Numbered from the stretch's first letter, positions 24,889 through 33,716 are shown. The stretch is 64,000 nt of DNA from Azospirillum sp. TSA2s (GCF_004923315.1 NZ_CP039651.1:124001-188000), one strand, 5' to 3'. The notes: generated by a model from the sequence alone, not told the origin. Numbers and translations are program-made.

Positions 24889-25398
24889 ATGACCCTTGAA
24901 GATGAGATCAAAGCTCTGCGGGAGCGGACCGGAGCGAGTTTTACGGACCTGTTGAGAGCTCTTTTGTTGTCCGAGGGCGATGTGCTCGAAACTGAGGCCC
25001 GGGGACTCTCATCGGGCTTCTACGGAGAATGTGAGCGTGTCCGCCAGGAAAGGCCGTCATCCGAACACAACCGCTATCTGGCGCGGGTTGAGCGACGGAA
25101 TGTGGCGATCTCAATCCGGTGGGCGAAAGTAAGGTTCTTCGGAGGAAAAGGGAGCCGCCGGCGGATGGACGAGAACGTGCCGCGAGGCGACACGGCCCAA
25201 TACCCGATGACGTCTTTCCCCGATGCGCAGGATTGGGAAAGGGTGCTCATCAGTGATCTGGAAGAGAAGTTTGGCCCTTTGCGATCGCGAAGCAGTATGG
25301 TCGCGAAAATGGCAGTACTTGGAGCCGCCTACCGCCAGGTTGAGGAGGGGGCTCGACAGCGGCAGGCTGCCTTGGAGGCAGACACCGCAAAGTTCTAA
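24889..25398 (+). CDS. MobI-like conjugation protein (tentative)
   Basis: 169 residues from ATG 24889 (MTLEDEIKALRERTGASFTD), after AGGAAAA. The centre reads ISIRWAKVRFFGGKGSRRRM, then VPRGDTAQYPMTSF, then WERVLISDLEEKFGPLRSRS. This order (aromatic/basic strand, tyrosine loop, W-E, acidic helix ending in LR) is what I remember of MobI(A/C)-type proteins, essential auxiliary factors for transfer initiation. The repeat array immediately upstream fits an oriT. A replication-initiator function is the main alternative; no winged-helix Rep features are seen. Confidence 0.5.
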   Translation: MTLEDEIKALRERTGASFTDLLRALLLSEGDVLETEARGLSSGFYGECERVRQERPSSEHNRYLARVERRNVAISIRWAKVRFFGGKGSRRRMDENVPRGDTAQYPMTSFPDAQDWERVLISDLEEKFGPLRSRSSMVAKMAVLGAAYRQVEEGARQRQAALEADTAKF

Positions 25399-25505
25399 GG
25401 GAGGCGAGGACTTGCGTTTCCGGGAAAATCCGTAGGCTGAACACAGAGGGTGAGCGGACGGCCGCGCGCCCCCTGGACAGGCAACGCACACCTCAGGAGG
25501 CAGGC

Positions 25506-25802
25506 ATGCTGGACGCAGAGTTGGAGCTTTATGGCGATCTGTTCGTCGCGTGCCGCTTCCACGAGGTGGGCCTGACCTTCGAGGAGTTCCTTCGGCACCC
25601 GATGAAGGCGATTGCGACTTTGGAGAATGGCCCTGCGGTGCAGCGGTGGGGGCGAATGCGGGCGGTGTCCGCGACAAAGCTGGCCAAGAGTGCCTGCGGC
25701 GGTCCTCCTCCGGCCCTCACCAATGAGGCTCGCCGTCAGGCCGGCATCGCTGAACACGAACGCTTCGACGCCGAGGTTCGCCGCTTCCTCGCAGTAGGCT
25801 AA
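25506..25802 (+). CDS. hypothetical protein
   Basis: 98 residues (MLDAELELYGDLFVACRFHE...), with a Shine-Dalgarno AGGAGGC 4 bases before the ATG. It looks all-alpha, with a central LTFEEFLRHPMKAIATLE segment. No family recognised. It precedes the nuclease-like gene at 25841 on the same strand with a 38-bp gap. Confidence 0.6.
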   Translation: MLDAELELYGDLFVACRFHEVGLTFEEFLRHPMKAIATLENGPAVQRWGRMRAVSATKLAKSACGGPPPALTNEARRQAGIAEHERFDAEVRRFLAVG

Positions 25803-25840
25803 CGCCCCCTGGATAGGCCCCCCTGGAAAGGACAGCCGCT

Positions 25841-26311
25841 ATGGAACGTCTTGTGATTGGCAAGATACGAAACCGGGTGCGGGAGCGTGAGGACGCGGAC
25901 CGCCTTCTCTGGCTCCGCCGTGAGAACATGCCGGCGGAGTTGGCCCGTGGCCGTCTCGTCCTGTCGGAGGAGGAGGTCCGGACCAACCTGCCTGTTCCCC
26001 TCCTCGGTCGACCCGATCAGGTGTTCATGTCGGACGCAGGACTTCTGGTGCCGGTGGACACGAAGACCCGGCGGCTGCCGCGGGTGTTCCTCTCGGACAT
26101 TGTGCAGCTGTCGGTCTACGGGACAATATTGAACTTTACGACAGACCCACGGTTTGCCGGCCGGGATGTGGCCGCCCATGGTTACGTCCGGATGCCGACG
26201 CTCTATGGCGTGGCCTGGGCGCGTGTGGCACTGTTGAAGCCGGCAGCGGTGGTCGAGCTCTGGGCAGATCACTGGCGCCGCACTGAGGCCCAAGCGACGC
26301 AGGCGGCATAA
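25841..26311 (+). CDS. PD-(D/E)XK nuclease-like protein
   Basis: 156 residues. The core has GRPDQVFMSDAG followed by LLVPVDTKTRRLP and then FLSDIVQLSVYGTIL. An Asp in GRPD, a D-x-K on a hydrophobic strand and a following Q-x3-Y helix are the arrangement of Cas4/RecB-like PD-(D/E)XK nucleases. There are no cysteines for an iron-sulfur cluster. Such nucleases on conjugative elements often act in DNA processing or recombination. Its stop overlaps the next start (TAATG). Confidence 0.55.
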   Translation: MERLVIGKIRNRVREREDADRLLWLRRENMPAELARGRLVLSEEEVRTNLPVPLLGRPDQVFMSDAGLLVPVDTKTRRLPRVFLSDIVQLSVYGTILNFTTDPRFAGRDVAAHGYVRMPTLYGVAWARVALLKPAAVVELWADHWRRTEAQATQAA

Positions 26312-26688
26312 TGCTGGAAGGCGTTGAGGGGCCAAACACGGCCCTTCGCTTCAGTCGATGGGTGTTGGGGTGGGAGGAGTGTGTGATAAGCCTGTTCGAC
26401 CACTCCCCTCGCATTCGGCGCGTGGTTCAGAAAGCAATGTTGGTTGTCGGTGTGCTTGGCCTTTGCGGCTTCGGCCTGCGGGTCGCGCAACAGTCAGGCT
26501 TCGTTACGGTCTCGCTGGACACCGATCAGAAGATCGCCGACTGCGCTCTCCTAGGGCAGGCCTTCGAAGCGGGACAGGTGACCGCTATCGAATTTGTGAC
26601 CGCCGGCTGCTCTCAGGCGAGGTTGAGGGAGATGCTGGTGCGCCGCGTCCAAGGAGACCAACGGGCGCCACAGTACGGCCGTTCCTGA
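26311..26688 (+). CDS. small membrane protein, unknown
   Basis: 125 residues. One transmembrane segment lies at about 42-60 (KAMLVVGVLGLCGFGLRVAQ), with a soluble C-terminal part containing two cysteines (ADCALLGQ, TAGCSQARL), which would be periplasmic. Start ATG 26311 overlaps the upstream stop by one base, so it is co-translated with the nuclease-like gene. Unknown function. Confidence 0.6.
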   Translation: MLEGVEGPNTALRFSRWVLGWEECVISLFDHSPRIRRVVQKAMLVVGVLGLCGFGLRVAQQSGFVTVSLDTDQKIADCALLGQAFEAGQVTAIEFVTAGCSQARLREMLVRRVQGDQRAPQYGRS

Positions 26689-26956
26689 GTGGGCGCCGCA
26701 GCGCGCATATTGTCCCTTCAGTCGCGCGGTCAACCGTTCTCGCAGATATCTCCTTGTCCGGTCTGAGTGGCTTGTGCTTAATGATCTTGGCTGCTTTGGC
26801 GCCTAAGGATTTGCAAGGATTTTACCCGGTCGTAACGATTCCCCGCTCGCCGATTTCAGGCTCCGGGTGTATGGTTGCGCCCGGACGCTCGTTTTTGCGA
26901 GTTCTGAGCTGAGCAGCAACCATGGGCGGCGCGCGGGCGCATCGGGGCAACCTACT

Positions 26957-27523
26957 GTGACTAAAGACGACGACATGCTCAAGGAGTTCCGGAAAGCGAC
27001 CGGCGGTGATGCCTCTGAGGGCGTCAAAGAGATACTCGACCTGGTGAAGATGGACTGGCCGGGAGCGGCGAAGGCGATGGAGCGATTGGGCAAGTTTCTG
27101 GGCGATACCGTGACGGTCCCGGGCTTGGAGGGTCACAAGCCGCTGGCCTTTGCCGCCTACGAGAAGGCGCTGGCTGCCTATCAGGAGGCGATGGGGCAAG
27201 AAGACCCAGTCCGGTTGGCTGCCCTCATTGAGACGCTGCTGACCGAAGCGGCCGACGGGCTCACAAAGGTGGAGATCGTCGACGCCGTGGGGCGGGTCTG
27301 GAACCCGGCTGACGGCAAATCGGTGTCCGAGTGGAACAAGGACCGCAATAAGATCGAGGTGCGTGAGGGCTCACAGCCGATGTCGAAGGAGGACCTGTAC
27401 GACATCCTGATGACCGTGACGACCGATGGCACAACGCGCCAGATCATCGCCGAAGCCAAGACCTACTACCCTGAGGGCACAGTGCCGGACCCGTTTCCAA
27501 AGCCGACGACCTCACTGCACTGA
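26957..27523 (+). CDS. hypothetical soluble protein
   Basis: 188 residues if GTG 26957 is used (MTKDDDMLKEFRKATGGDAS); ATG 26975 is possible but has no ribosome site. It is helical in the first half (VKEILDLVKMDWPGAAKAME), then a mixed region with TKVEIVDAVGRVWNPADGKS that could be a winged helix. No family recognised. It is followed by a 170-bp gap with a weak hairpin. Confidence 0.6.
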   Translation: MTKDDDMLKEFRKATGGDASEGVKEILDLVKMDWPGAAKAMERLGKFLGDTVTVPGLEGHKPLAFAAYEKALAAYQEAMGQEDPVRLAALIETLLTEAADGLTKVEIVDAVGRVWNPADGKSVSEWNKDRNKIEVREGSQPMSKEDLYDILMTVTTDGTTRQIIAEAKTYYPEGTVPDPFPKPTTSLH

Positions 27524-27695
27524 GCACAGCTCACCACCTATCCTTCCTCGGCCGGAGCCTATGGGCGTCCGGCCTTTTCTGTGCCAGAGGAACGGCGTGA
27601 GCCAGCGTGCGTCTCGCGGGCGCGGAGAGTTGATTGGCCATAATCGACCGCCGAACCCTTGAGCGGTAGAGTCGTCAGGCCCCGTGGAGGGATAG

Positions 27696-28469
27696 GTGTT
27701 TGTCTATGTGATTGGTCCCTCGGCGGTCGGGCCGGTGAAGATCGGCCACAGCGTCGACCCGACCGGCCGGTGCGCTGACCTGCAGACGGGAAATCCAGAG
27801 CGTCTCGCAGTACTGCTTCAGGTGGAGTGCGGAGACCACGCTCCGGCTATCGAGGCGGCTGTCCATGTGGCCCTATCGGACCATGCGACGGACCTGACCC
27901 GCGTCACGGAGTGGTTCTGCGTCTCCGCGGCAGAGGCTGAACGTGTGATCCTAGAGCAATGGGAGGAGGTGAAAGCCAATCCGCCCGACATGGTCGACGA
28001 TGTTGACCTCCGGACGGCGCCGGCCCCAGGCTGCGATCGGAGCCCTCCCAGCGCCATTCCCTTCTACGAGTGGCTCCTCTGGCGACCGTCTTACCGGGAC
28101 TTGGCCGATGATCTCTTGTCCGATCCTGATCGCCCTAAGGGCGGACGGTCCTTCTGGGTGCTCCGTGACCGTCTGGTAGCGGCTGGTGCCCCCTTGGACG
28201 CGCTCCTTATGCTTCGCCACGCTTGGAAAGAGCACGTCGCCTGCAGAAGGTTGACGGGGGAGGAACTGCGGCACATCGCTCCGGGTAATGTCGGGCTGCG
28301 GGTCGTGAACGAACCGGGTTTCGCGCTTCTGCTTCGCCATGGGCCGGAGGGTGAGTTCGCCGGCGCCGTGCTCACGCGGGCACGCTGGGAGACAGCGGGG
28401 GAGCTCCAGGCGGCTCGCGTTGTGCGGGACCGCAGTCTTGCCGCGTGGCTCCCTTCGGTGATTGCGTGA
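27696..28469 (+). CDS. T5orf172/MUG113-type GIY-YIG-like protein
   Basis: 257 residues with a GTG start. The N-terminus reads VYVIGPSAVGPVKIGHSVDP, then LQTGNPERLAVLLQVECGD, then AIEAAVHVALSDHATDLTRV and TEWF. This is the pattern of MUG113/T5orf172 domains, a GIY-YIG-derived nuclease-like fold common on phages and plasmids. The C-terminal half (from about 120) is a separate domain I do not recognise. Likely a nucleic-acid-acting accessory or defence protein; activity not evident. Confidence 0.65.
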   Translation: MFVYVIGPSAVGPVKIGHSVDPTGRCADLQTGNPERLAVLLQVECGDHAPAIEAAVHVALSDHATDLTRVTEWFCVSAAEAERVILEQWEEVKANPPDMVDDVDLRTAPAPGCDRSPPSAIPFYEWLLWRPSYRDLADDLLSDPDRPKGGRSFWVLRDRLVAAGAPLDALLMLRHAWKEHVACRRLTGEELRHIAPGNVGLRVVNEPGFALLLRHGPEGEFAGAVLTRARWETAGELQAARVVRDRSLAAWLPSVIA

Positions 28470-28826
28470 CCGTGCTCTTGGCAGTCGGTGACGGCACCTG
28501 CATCGTGTCCGGCGTCCATCTTGAACGCTGGCGCTGGCTCCATTAGACTGAGTGCACTCCTGATGCCCCGTGCATCACAGTGGGCCGTCTGCATGACGCG
28601 GCGGCTCGTCGAGCGGCGAGGTTCGCCTGGTCGCTCGATCCGGCACTGAGCTGGCAGGACAAGCTTTGGTCCTGGCCCATCTGGGCGAAGCAGCCTTGGT
28701 CTTCGGGCCTCGTTGTGGTTTCGGGCTTGGTCCCTGCCACACCAAACCGCAGGGTTCGGCCCTGCGGATACGTCCTGCCCGGCGGACTGCAGCCGAGCGC
28801 GACACCCTCATCTTGCTCAGACCAAA
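28470..28826. other. 357-bp stretch without a supported gene
   Basis: It holds a perfect stem CCGCAGGG-ttcgg-CCCTGCGG at about 28747-28767, a good candidate terminator for the gene ending at 28469 or a structured RNA. No E palindrome was found here, so the promoter for the genes at 28902 and 29710 is unidentified. Confidence 0.5.
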
Positions 28827-28870
28827 CCCGCTGGGGAAGGCCTCCTTCCCCTCAGGGGTGGTGTGTCTTC
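28827..28870 (+). promoter_or_regulatory. structured leader E (radC-motif-like)
   Basis: CCC-gctg-GGG forms stem 1. GAAGGC can pair imperfectly with GTGTCTTC downstream, enclosing CCCC-tca-GGGG. The weakest copy in the outer stem. It ends 31 bases before the ATG at 28902. Confidence 0.45.
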
Positions 28871-28901
28871 TGCCAGCGCTTTCACGACAGGAGTTCACAT
28901 C

Positions 28902-29630
28902 ATGGCTGATCTCAAGACCTACACCGCCGAGTGCAGCGCCTCGAGCGAGTACTCAACCATTCCTGCGGTGGTCGTTTTCAGCATCGACGAAGCCAAAGCC
29001 CGCGAGATCATCAGGTTGGCCGGCTTGGTCAAGGAGCACGATCTGCTCCGCGTGAAGAAGTTCGATTACGATGCCGTTTGGCTCAACACCGAACCCGCGC
29101 CGTCTGACGAGGACGCCGAGGACTGCGATGAAGAGCCCAGCGAGATCGACGACGACGACGTCTCCACCGAGTGCGACTGCCTCAATGTGTCGGAAGACAG
29201 TTTCTGGTTCAGCTGCATCCTGAAGCACACGGACACGGAAGTCTGTGGTGCCCATCAGTCGGTCTGGGAACTGGCAGAGCACTTCGGCCTGGAGTTCGGA
29301 CAGCGATCTCAGGCCAGCCGGGTTGAGGAGCTGTGGCATAACCACGCGATGGTGGCCGGCTTCGTCAACAGGTACTGCTGTGGCCCAACCCCGGCAGGCA
29401 TCGTGTTGACCGCCAACAAAGCGCTGATCATCGCCTCGGAGGACCGCCGGACGTTCTACCGGGTGTCCGAGGTGAACGGCGGCGTTTGCGCCACCAAGAC
29501 CTGTGACCTGATCAATCTCGCCGATCCCGAAGCGGAGAGCGATTTGGTTGGGACTTACAGCGGGGACAATGCGGCCATTCTTGCGTTCTCGGCCGTCTGC
29601 CGACTGCAAGGCTGGACTGCAGTTCTCTGA
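28902..29630 (+). CDS. hypothetical acidic protein
   Basis: 242 residues with a strongly acidic linker at about 68-90 (PSDEDAEDCDEEPSEIDDDD). The N-terminal part contains VVFSIDEAKAREIIRLAGLV and the C-terminal part several cysteines. Acidity is a trait of DNA mimics, but that is only a composition argument. It lies behind leader E, with AGGAGTTCACATC before the start. No family recognised. Confidence 0.65.
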   Translation: MADLKTYTAECSASSEYSTIPAVVVFSIDEAKAREIIRLAGLVKEHDLLRVKKFDYDAVWLNTEPAPSDEDAEDCDEEPSEIDDDDVSTECDCLNVSEDSFWFSCILKHTDTEVCGAHQSVWELAEHFGLEFGQRSQASRVEELWHNHAMVAGFVNRYCCGPTPAGIVLTANKALIIASEDRRTFYRVSEVNGGVCATKTCDLINLADPEAESDLVGTYSGDNAAILAFSAVCRLQGWTAVL

Positions 29631-29638
29631 TCTCAACC

Positions 29639-29688
29639 ACCCTTCCTGGGGAGGCATGCCTCCCCGCAGTGGGTGTGTGCCTCCCCAG
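29639..29688 (+). promoter_or_regulatory. structured leader F (radC-motif-like)
   Basis: CTGGGGAGGCA pairs perfectly with TGCCTCCCCAG, enclosing CCC-gcagt-GGG. Alternatively GGGGAGGC-at-GCCTCCCC forms a tight hairpin. Two exclusive folds are clear. It ends 21 bases before the ATG at 29710, which has TAAGGAGG. Confidence 0.6.
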
Positions 29689-29709
29689 TAGCTTTTAAGG
29701 AGGCAATCC

Positions 29710-29973
29710 ATGACGAACCTCGTTCTCGTCGCCAGCAGCGATTTGCAAGTTGGCGATTTCGTCGACCTCGAAGGGGACCTCTATGCGGATCCTCGCCACA
29801 ACCACCCGGCCTTCGACTGCCTCTACATGGAGGTGGTGGAGGTCGAGCGTGAATCGGATGCCTGCGTCGCCATTGGCTTCGAAGGGTTCGACATTGTCGG
29901 GTTCCCGCCCGATCATGTGCTGAAGGTGCTCCGGCCGGCGACTTCCGCCAGCAGCAATGACCCTACCTCATAA
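29710..29973 (+). CDS. hypothetical small acidic protein
   Basis: 87 residues (MTNLVLVASSDLQVGDFVDL...). A beta-rich start with a VGDFVDLEGDLYAD motif suggests a small barrel, followed by VEVERESDACVAIGFEGFDI. It has a strong Shine-Dalgarno AAGGAGG and lies directly after leader F. Unknown function. Confidence 0.65.
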   Translation: MTNLVLVASSDLQVGDFVDLEGDLYADPRHNHPAFDCLYMEVVEVERESDACVAIGFEGFDIVGFPPDHVLKVLRPATSASSNDPTS

Positions 29974-30082
29974 CGCTGGGGCGGAGCTGCGGGCAAAGGC
30001 CGTGTCCGTGGTCAAGCAGAACACCGACGTTTACAGATGATCCAGCTGACATCGAACAACACCAACCTAAACCCGTGAAGAG

Positions 30083-30100
30083 CGCCCCCGTAAGGGGGCG
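30083..30100 (+). terminator. GC-rich hairpin with GTAA loop
   Basis: CGCCCCC-gtaa-GGGGGCG, followed by TGTCTTCTCC. It is a likely 3' end for the gene ending at 29973. The rest of 29974-30207 shows no gene. Confidence 0.55.
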
Positions 30101-30207
30101 TGTCTTCTCCGTCCCTGCCTGACGATGGTGGGGGGGGCGCCACCGGCCGCCCTAACCGCCGGCGTCGCGTTCGGACGACACACCCGCACTTCGTCGCTCG
30201 TGACCGG

Positions 30208-30252
30208 GGCACCAGAGAAAAGCGACGATTTTCATCGTCTTTTGGAGGCGCG
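30208..30252 (+). promoter_or_regulatory. palindromic operator E6, TerY-P triad promoter
   Basis: The core is GACGAT-tt-TCATCGTC with GAAAA at 30217 and CTTTT at 30239 (offset 22). The -10-like TATGGT (30272-30277) begins at the standard distance. It drives the vWA-PP2C-kinase operon. Confidence 0.65.
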
Positions 30253-30334
30253 CCCGAAAAGCCGCCCAAGCTATGGTCTCTCCAACCTGCGCCGGACCTT
30301 GGTTCTTGGACTGCGCACATCCTGGAGAAATGGC

Positions 30335-31012
30335 ATGAACGGTATCCCCGGACTTGAGGCCCAGCTCGAAGAGAATACGTCCCAGCGTACCCCTTGCATC
30401 CTCGTCCTGGATGCCTCCTCCTCTATGGACGGCAAACGCATTCAATCGCTGAACGACGGACTGATGGCGTTTGAGGAAGCCTTGAAGGCGGACCCGGTGG
30501 CACGGAATCGCGTTGCCGTCAGCATCGTCTGCATCGGCCGCGACAACCTGGCCCAGGTGATGACGCCTTGGACCGACGCCATGCACTTCCAGGCCCCAAC
30601 CATTTACGCGAACGGTTCGACCCCGCTCGGAGCTGGCGCCCGCCTGGCGCTCTCCGAGTTGGAGAGTTACAAAGCCAGTCTCCGGAACATGGGCATTCCG
30701 TACACCCGTCCGTGGGTGCTGATCGTGTCGGATGGCGAACCGACTGATGCGGATTGGGAGGATGCTGCGGAGGAGATGCGAACGGCGGCGGTCGACAAGA
30801 AAGCCATCGTGTTCCCTCTAGCCGTCGAGGGCGCCAGCACGGAGAAGCTCGCTGCCTTCAACGCGCCAGGAAAAGGGGTGCTGCGGCTGCACGGGCTCGC
30901 CTTCCGCGAACTGTTCGTCTGGCTTTCGGCGAGCGTCAGCAGCGCGAGCCAAGCCGCCGCGGGCACCAAGATGCAGATCGAGGCTCCCCGCATGATCACC
31001 ATCGAGACCTGA
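30335..31012 (+). CDS. TerY-like von Willebrand factor A domain protein
   Basis: 225 residues from ATG 30335, after GGAGAAATGGC. The metal-ion-dependent adhesion site is intact: DASSS (D26, S28, S30) in CILVLDASSSMDGK, the threonine in NGSTPLGAGARLALS, and the aspartate in VLIVSDGEPTD. Soluble. With the PP2C phosphatase and kinase that follow, it forms the TerY-P triad described in comparative genomics of tellurite-resistance-associated stress systems. The vWA protein is probably the phospho-regulated adaptor. Driven by palindrome E6. Confidence 0.88.
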   Translation: MNGIPGLEAQLEENTSQRTPCILVLDASSSMDGKRIQSLNDGLMAFEEALKADPVARNRVAVSIVCIGRDNLAQVMTPWTDAMHFQAPTIYANGSTPLGAGARLALSELESYKASLRNMGIPYTRPWVLIVSDGEPTDADWEDAAEEMRTAAVDKKAIVFPLAVEGASTEKLAAFNAPGKGVLRLHGLAFRELFVWLSASVSSASQAAAGTKMQIEAPRMITIET

Positions 31013-31017
31013 CCGGA

Positions 31018-31812
31018 ATGACCAGCCCTGCACGAGCCGATCGCGTCTCCGGAGCGGATATAGCGCCTTGGCGCGTTGTTGGTGCCTCCGTGGTCGGGCC
31101 GTCGCATGTCCGCGCCGGACTCCCGAACCAAGACGCCTACGCTTTCGACGTCGTGGATGGCGCGCTAATCGTTGTCGTCTGCGATGGTGCTGGCAGCGCG
31201 GCCTCAGCCGAAGTCGGGGCTGGTCTCATGGTGCGCGCCCTGCTGGACAACCTGCGCGGGGTGAGCAGTACCGCCAGCGTGCCGCTGGTAGTCTGGGCGA
31301 CCGCTGCCGTGCGCCACGCGCGGCAGTGCCTGGAGGAAGAAGCGGTTCGGGCCGGTCTCCCCCTTTCGGACTATCACACAACAGTCGTTGCGGCCGTCCT
31401 GCTCCCTCAGGGAGATGGATTCGTGCTCCATATCGGAGATGGTGCAGCAGTTGCCAGCGTCAGCCTCGCTGAGGACGGCGCGGCGAACTGGAAGGGCGCG
31501 TCCGTATCGGCGCCGGAAAACGGTGAATACGCAAACGAGACGTTCTTCGTTACCCAGAGATGCTGGGCAGACCATCTGCGCATAACCCCGCTGAGGGGTG
31601 TGACCAGCATCCTGCTCATGACCGACGGTGCGGCCGGCTTCGCCCTTCACGCAGACGGAAGCCCGAAAGCTGGCTTCTGTGAAGCGGTGGATCGGCACCT
31701 TCGCCGCGTCAACCATGCTGACGGAGCAAAGGCGCTGGCGGCGTCCCTGGCCTCGGAAAAGGCGACGCACAACCCGGACGACAAGACGCTGGTCTGGGCA
31801 CGGAGGTACTGA
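31018..31812 (+). CDS. PP2C-family protein phosphatase of TerY-P triad
   Basis: 264 residues. PP2C metal-binding motifs: NQDAYAFDVVDGALIVVVCD (first aspartates), CDGAGSAASAEVGAG, LHIGDGAAV, LLMTDGAAGFALH and the C-terminal NPDDKTLVWA. It matches the PP2C_2 subgroup. It starts 5 bases after the vWA gene and its stop overlaps the kinase start (TGATG). It should reverse the action of the downstream kinase on Ser/Thr residues of the vWA protein or its partners. Confidence 0.88.
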   Translation: MTSPARADRVSGADIAPWRVVGASVVGPSHVRAGLPNQDAYAFDVVDGALIVVVCDGAGSAASAEVGAGLMVRALLDNLRGVSSTASVPLVVWATAAVRHARQCLEEEAVRAGLPLSDYHTTVVAAVLLPQGDGFVLHIGDGAAVASVSLAEDGAANWKGASVSAPENGEYANETFFVTQRCWADHLRITPLRGVTSILLMTDGAAGFALHADGSPKAGFCEAVDRHLRRVNHADGAKALAASLASEKATHNPDDKTLVWARRY

Positions 31813-33710
31813 TGCAACTGTTTCTCCACGACGGATCAGGCGCTCAGCGAAAGCCGATCACGGTGGAGTCGGGCCAGATTGGCGCCGGCGGCGCCGGAAG
31901 CGTCCGCCGCGTCGTCGGCGATGACCGTCATGTGGTCAAGCTCTACCACAAACCCGACGACGGTCTCGCAGGCAAAGTCGCGGCAATGCTTGCGGCGCCA
32001 CCGCAGCAGGCCGTCGTCCAGCACAACGGCACCGATGTGGTGGAACTGGCGTGGCCCAACGCTCTGGTCAGGGACGGCTCCGGGCGGTTCCTTGGCTACC
32101 GCATGCGCCGCGTCGACCTGTCGAGCGCAACGACACTCGAAGAAATCCTCACTCGCGCAGCACGTAGCCAGGCCGGCCATCGCGACGACCTTGGCTTCCG
32201 CCTTTTCGTGGCGCGCAACCTTGCCTCAGTTGCTGCCGACGTGCATGCCGCCGGCCACAGCATCATCGATCTGAAGCCGCCCAATGTCCTGGTATACCGA
32301 GATAGCGGGTTCATCGGCTTGATCGACTGCGACGGGTTCTCGATCCGCAGCCGTGCCGATGTCTACCCCGCTGAGATGTTCACCATCGAATATCTCGCGC
32401 CGGAAGGACACTCATCGACGCCCGGACGGCTCGGTATAGAACAGGACGCTTTCGCTTTCGCGGTCATCGCGTTCCAGCTCCTGAACGAGGGCATCCACCC
32501 GTTCCAGGGCAGGCCGGGCCCCGCATCGCGTGAGAGCGACCCAACCGACATTGCTGGAGCCATCGTCGCAGGGATCTACCCGTATCGGAACGACCGTCCC
32601 GAGCCAAGGAAGGTGCCCACCGTCCAGAGCATACACCGAGGGTTTCCGCCGGCGCTTCGATCGGCCTTCGACCGAGCCTTCACCAAGCGGCCAGCCGACC
32701 GGCCCAACATGGTCGAATGGCGAGATTTGCTCGATGCGCTCACCGGCCAGGTGAAGACGTGCTCCACGAACCCAGAGCATCAATTCATCGGCGACAGCTG
32801 CGCTTATTGCGCGCGGGAACAGGAACGCGCTGCGGAGAAGTCACAGCAACGCGCTGCGCCTCCTCCACCGCTTACCAAGCCGTCGACGCCGCGGCGCGCC
32901 CAACCTGCTGCCCAGCCTCAACCGGCATCGGTCTTCGGGGCGCCGCGTGCCGGAAATGCTCGGACGCGTTCAGGGACGAATACCGGGCCATTCGTCGTGG
33001 TGAACAACACGGCATCGCCAGCTGCAGGGGGAGCCCGCGCCTCACTGATCCCAGGAGTCATTGCCGCCGGTGTGCTCGTCATTCTTGGGCTTGGTTATTT
33101 TCTGGTTTCCGGGTCGGATTCCTCCCCTTCCAGCGACACGCATGTTCGGCGCACCCGGCAGGTCATGACGGCGGCCGGCGGCGCTACCGTCCGTTCACTC
33201 GACGGTAGCGAGGAGATGGCCAAGCTGGCCGGCGGCAAACTTGTCCCGCTCGCCGACGGACAGTTCTGCGGCCTTCCTGCAGACAAGCCGGTGGGCATCC
33301 GTCTCTCCGATGGGCGTGTGGGACTGGTTTCGCTGACCTCCCTGTCCTCACGTGACCGTCAACGGCTGACCGATTATTGCCTCGATAGTCCGGGCGGTAC
33401 GCCGGGCACGCCGACAAACGTGCAATCCGTCGATGCTCCCACGAATGGCGATGCTCCGGCCAAACCTGCACAGAGCCAACGCCGCGGATTGCAGGTTATG
33501 GTCGTGCTCGGAGGAGCTCCGGTCTTTGAAGCGGATCGTCAGACCGTGATTGCGCGCCTTCCAGGGGATACCCTGGTGGACTTGGCCGGTAACAAGGCCT
33601 GCGGCGACGGCTGGGCCGCCAAGGTGCGGCTGGCTGACGGGCGAGAAGGCTATCTCCCCTATGACGCAATGTCCTCCAGAGACAGATCACGCCTACCGGC
33701 CTGCTCCTGA
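31812..33710 (+). CDS. membrane-anchored Ser/Thr protein kinase of TerY-P triad
   Basis: 632 residues. The kinase domain is N-terminal: glycine loop IGAGGAGSVRRVV (23-35), Lys43 in VVKLYHK, catalytic loop IIDLKPPNVLV (D153, N158) and metal motif IDCDGF (D172-D174). A cysteine/histidine cluster near 312-328 (CSTNPEHQF, CAYCARE) looks like a small zinc ribbon. A Pro/Ala linker precedes one membrane segment at about 412-435. Two SH3-like repeats form the C-terminus, each with LSSRDRQRL/MSSRDRSRL. This is the third gene of the TerY-P operon. Confidence 0.88.
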   Translation: MQLFLHDGSGAQRKPITVESGQIGAGGAGSVRRVVGDDRHVVKLYHKPDDGLAGKVAAMLAAPPQQAVVQHNGTDVVELAWPNALVRDGSGRFLGYRMRRVDLSSATTLEEILTRAARSQAGHRDDLGFRLFVARNLASVAADVHAAGHSIIDLKPPNVLVYRDSGFIGLIDCDGFSIRSRADVYPAEMFTIEYLAPEGHSSTPGRLGIEQDAFAFAVIAFQLLNEGIHPFQGRPGPASRESDPTDIAGAIVAGIYPYRNDRPEPRKVPTVQSIHRGFPPALRSAFDRAFTKRPADRPNMVEWRDLLDALTGQVKTCSTNPEHQFIGDSCAYCAREQERAAEKSQQRAAPPPPLTKPSTPRRAQPAAQPQPASVFGAPRAGNARTRSGTNTGPFVVVNNTASPAAGGARASLIPGVIAAGVLVILGLGYFLVSGSDSSPSSDTHVRRTRQVMTAAGGATVRSLDGSEEMAKLAGGKLVPLADGQFCGLPADKPVGIRLSDGRVGLVSLTSLSSRDRQRLTDYCLDSPGGTPGTPTNVQSVDAPTNGDAPAKPAQSQRRGLQVMVVLGGAPVFEADRQTVIARLPGDTLVDLAGNKACGDGWAAKVRLADGREGYLPYDAMSSRDRSRLPACS

Positions 33711-33716
33711 CGTGGA

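Noticed and set aside
24889..25398. Replication initiator (Rep) next to iterons
   Set aside because: No winged-helix Rep features are visible and the residue pattern fits MobI better; kept only as the alternative for the repeat array.
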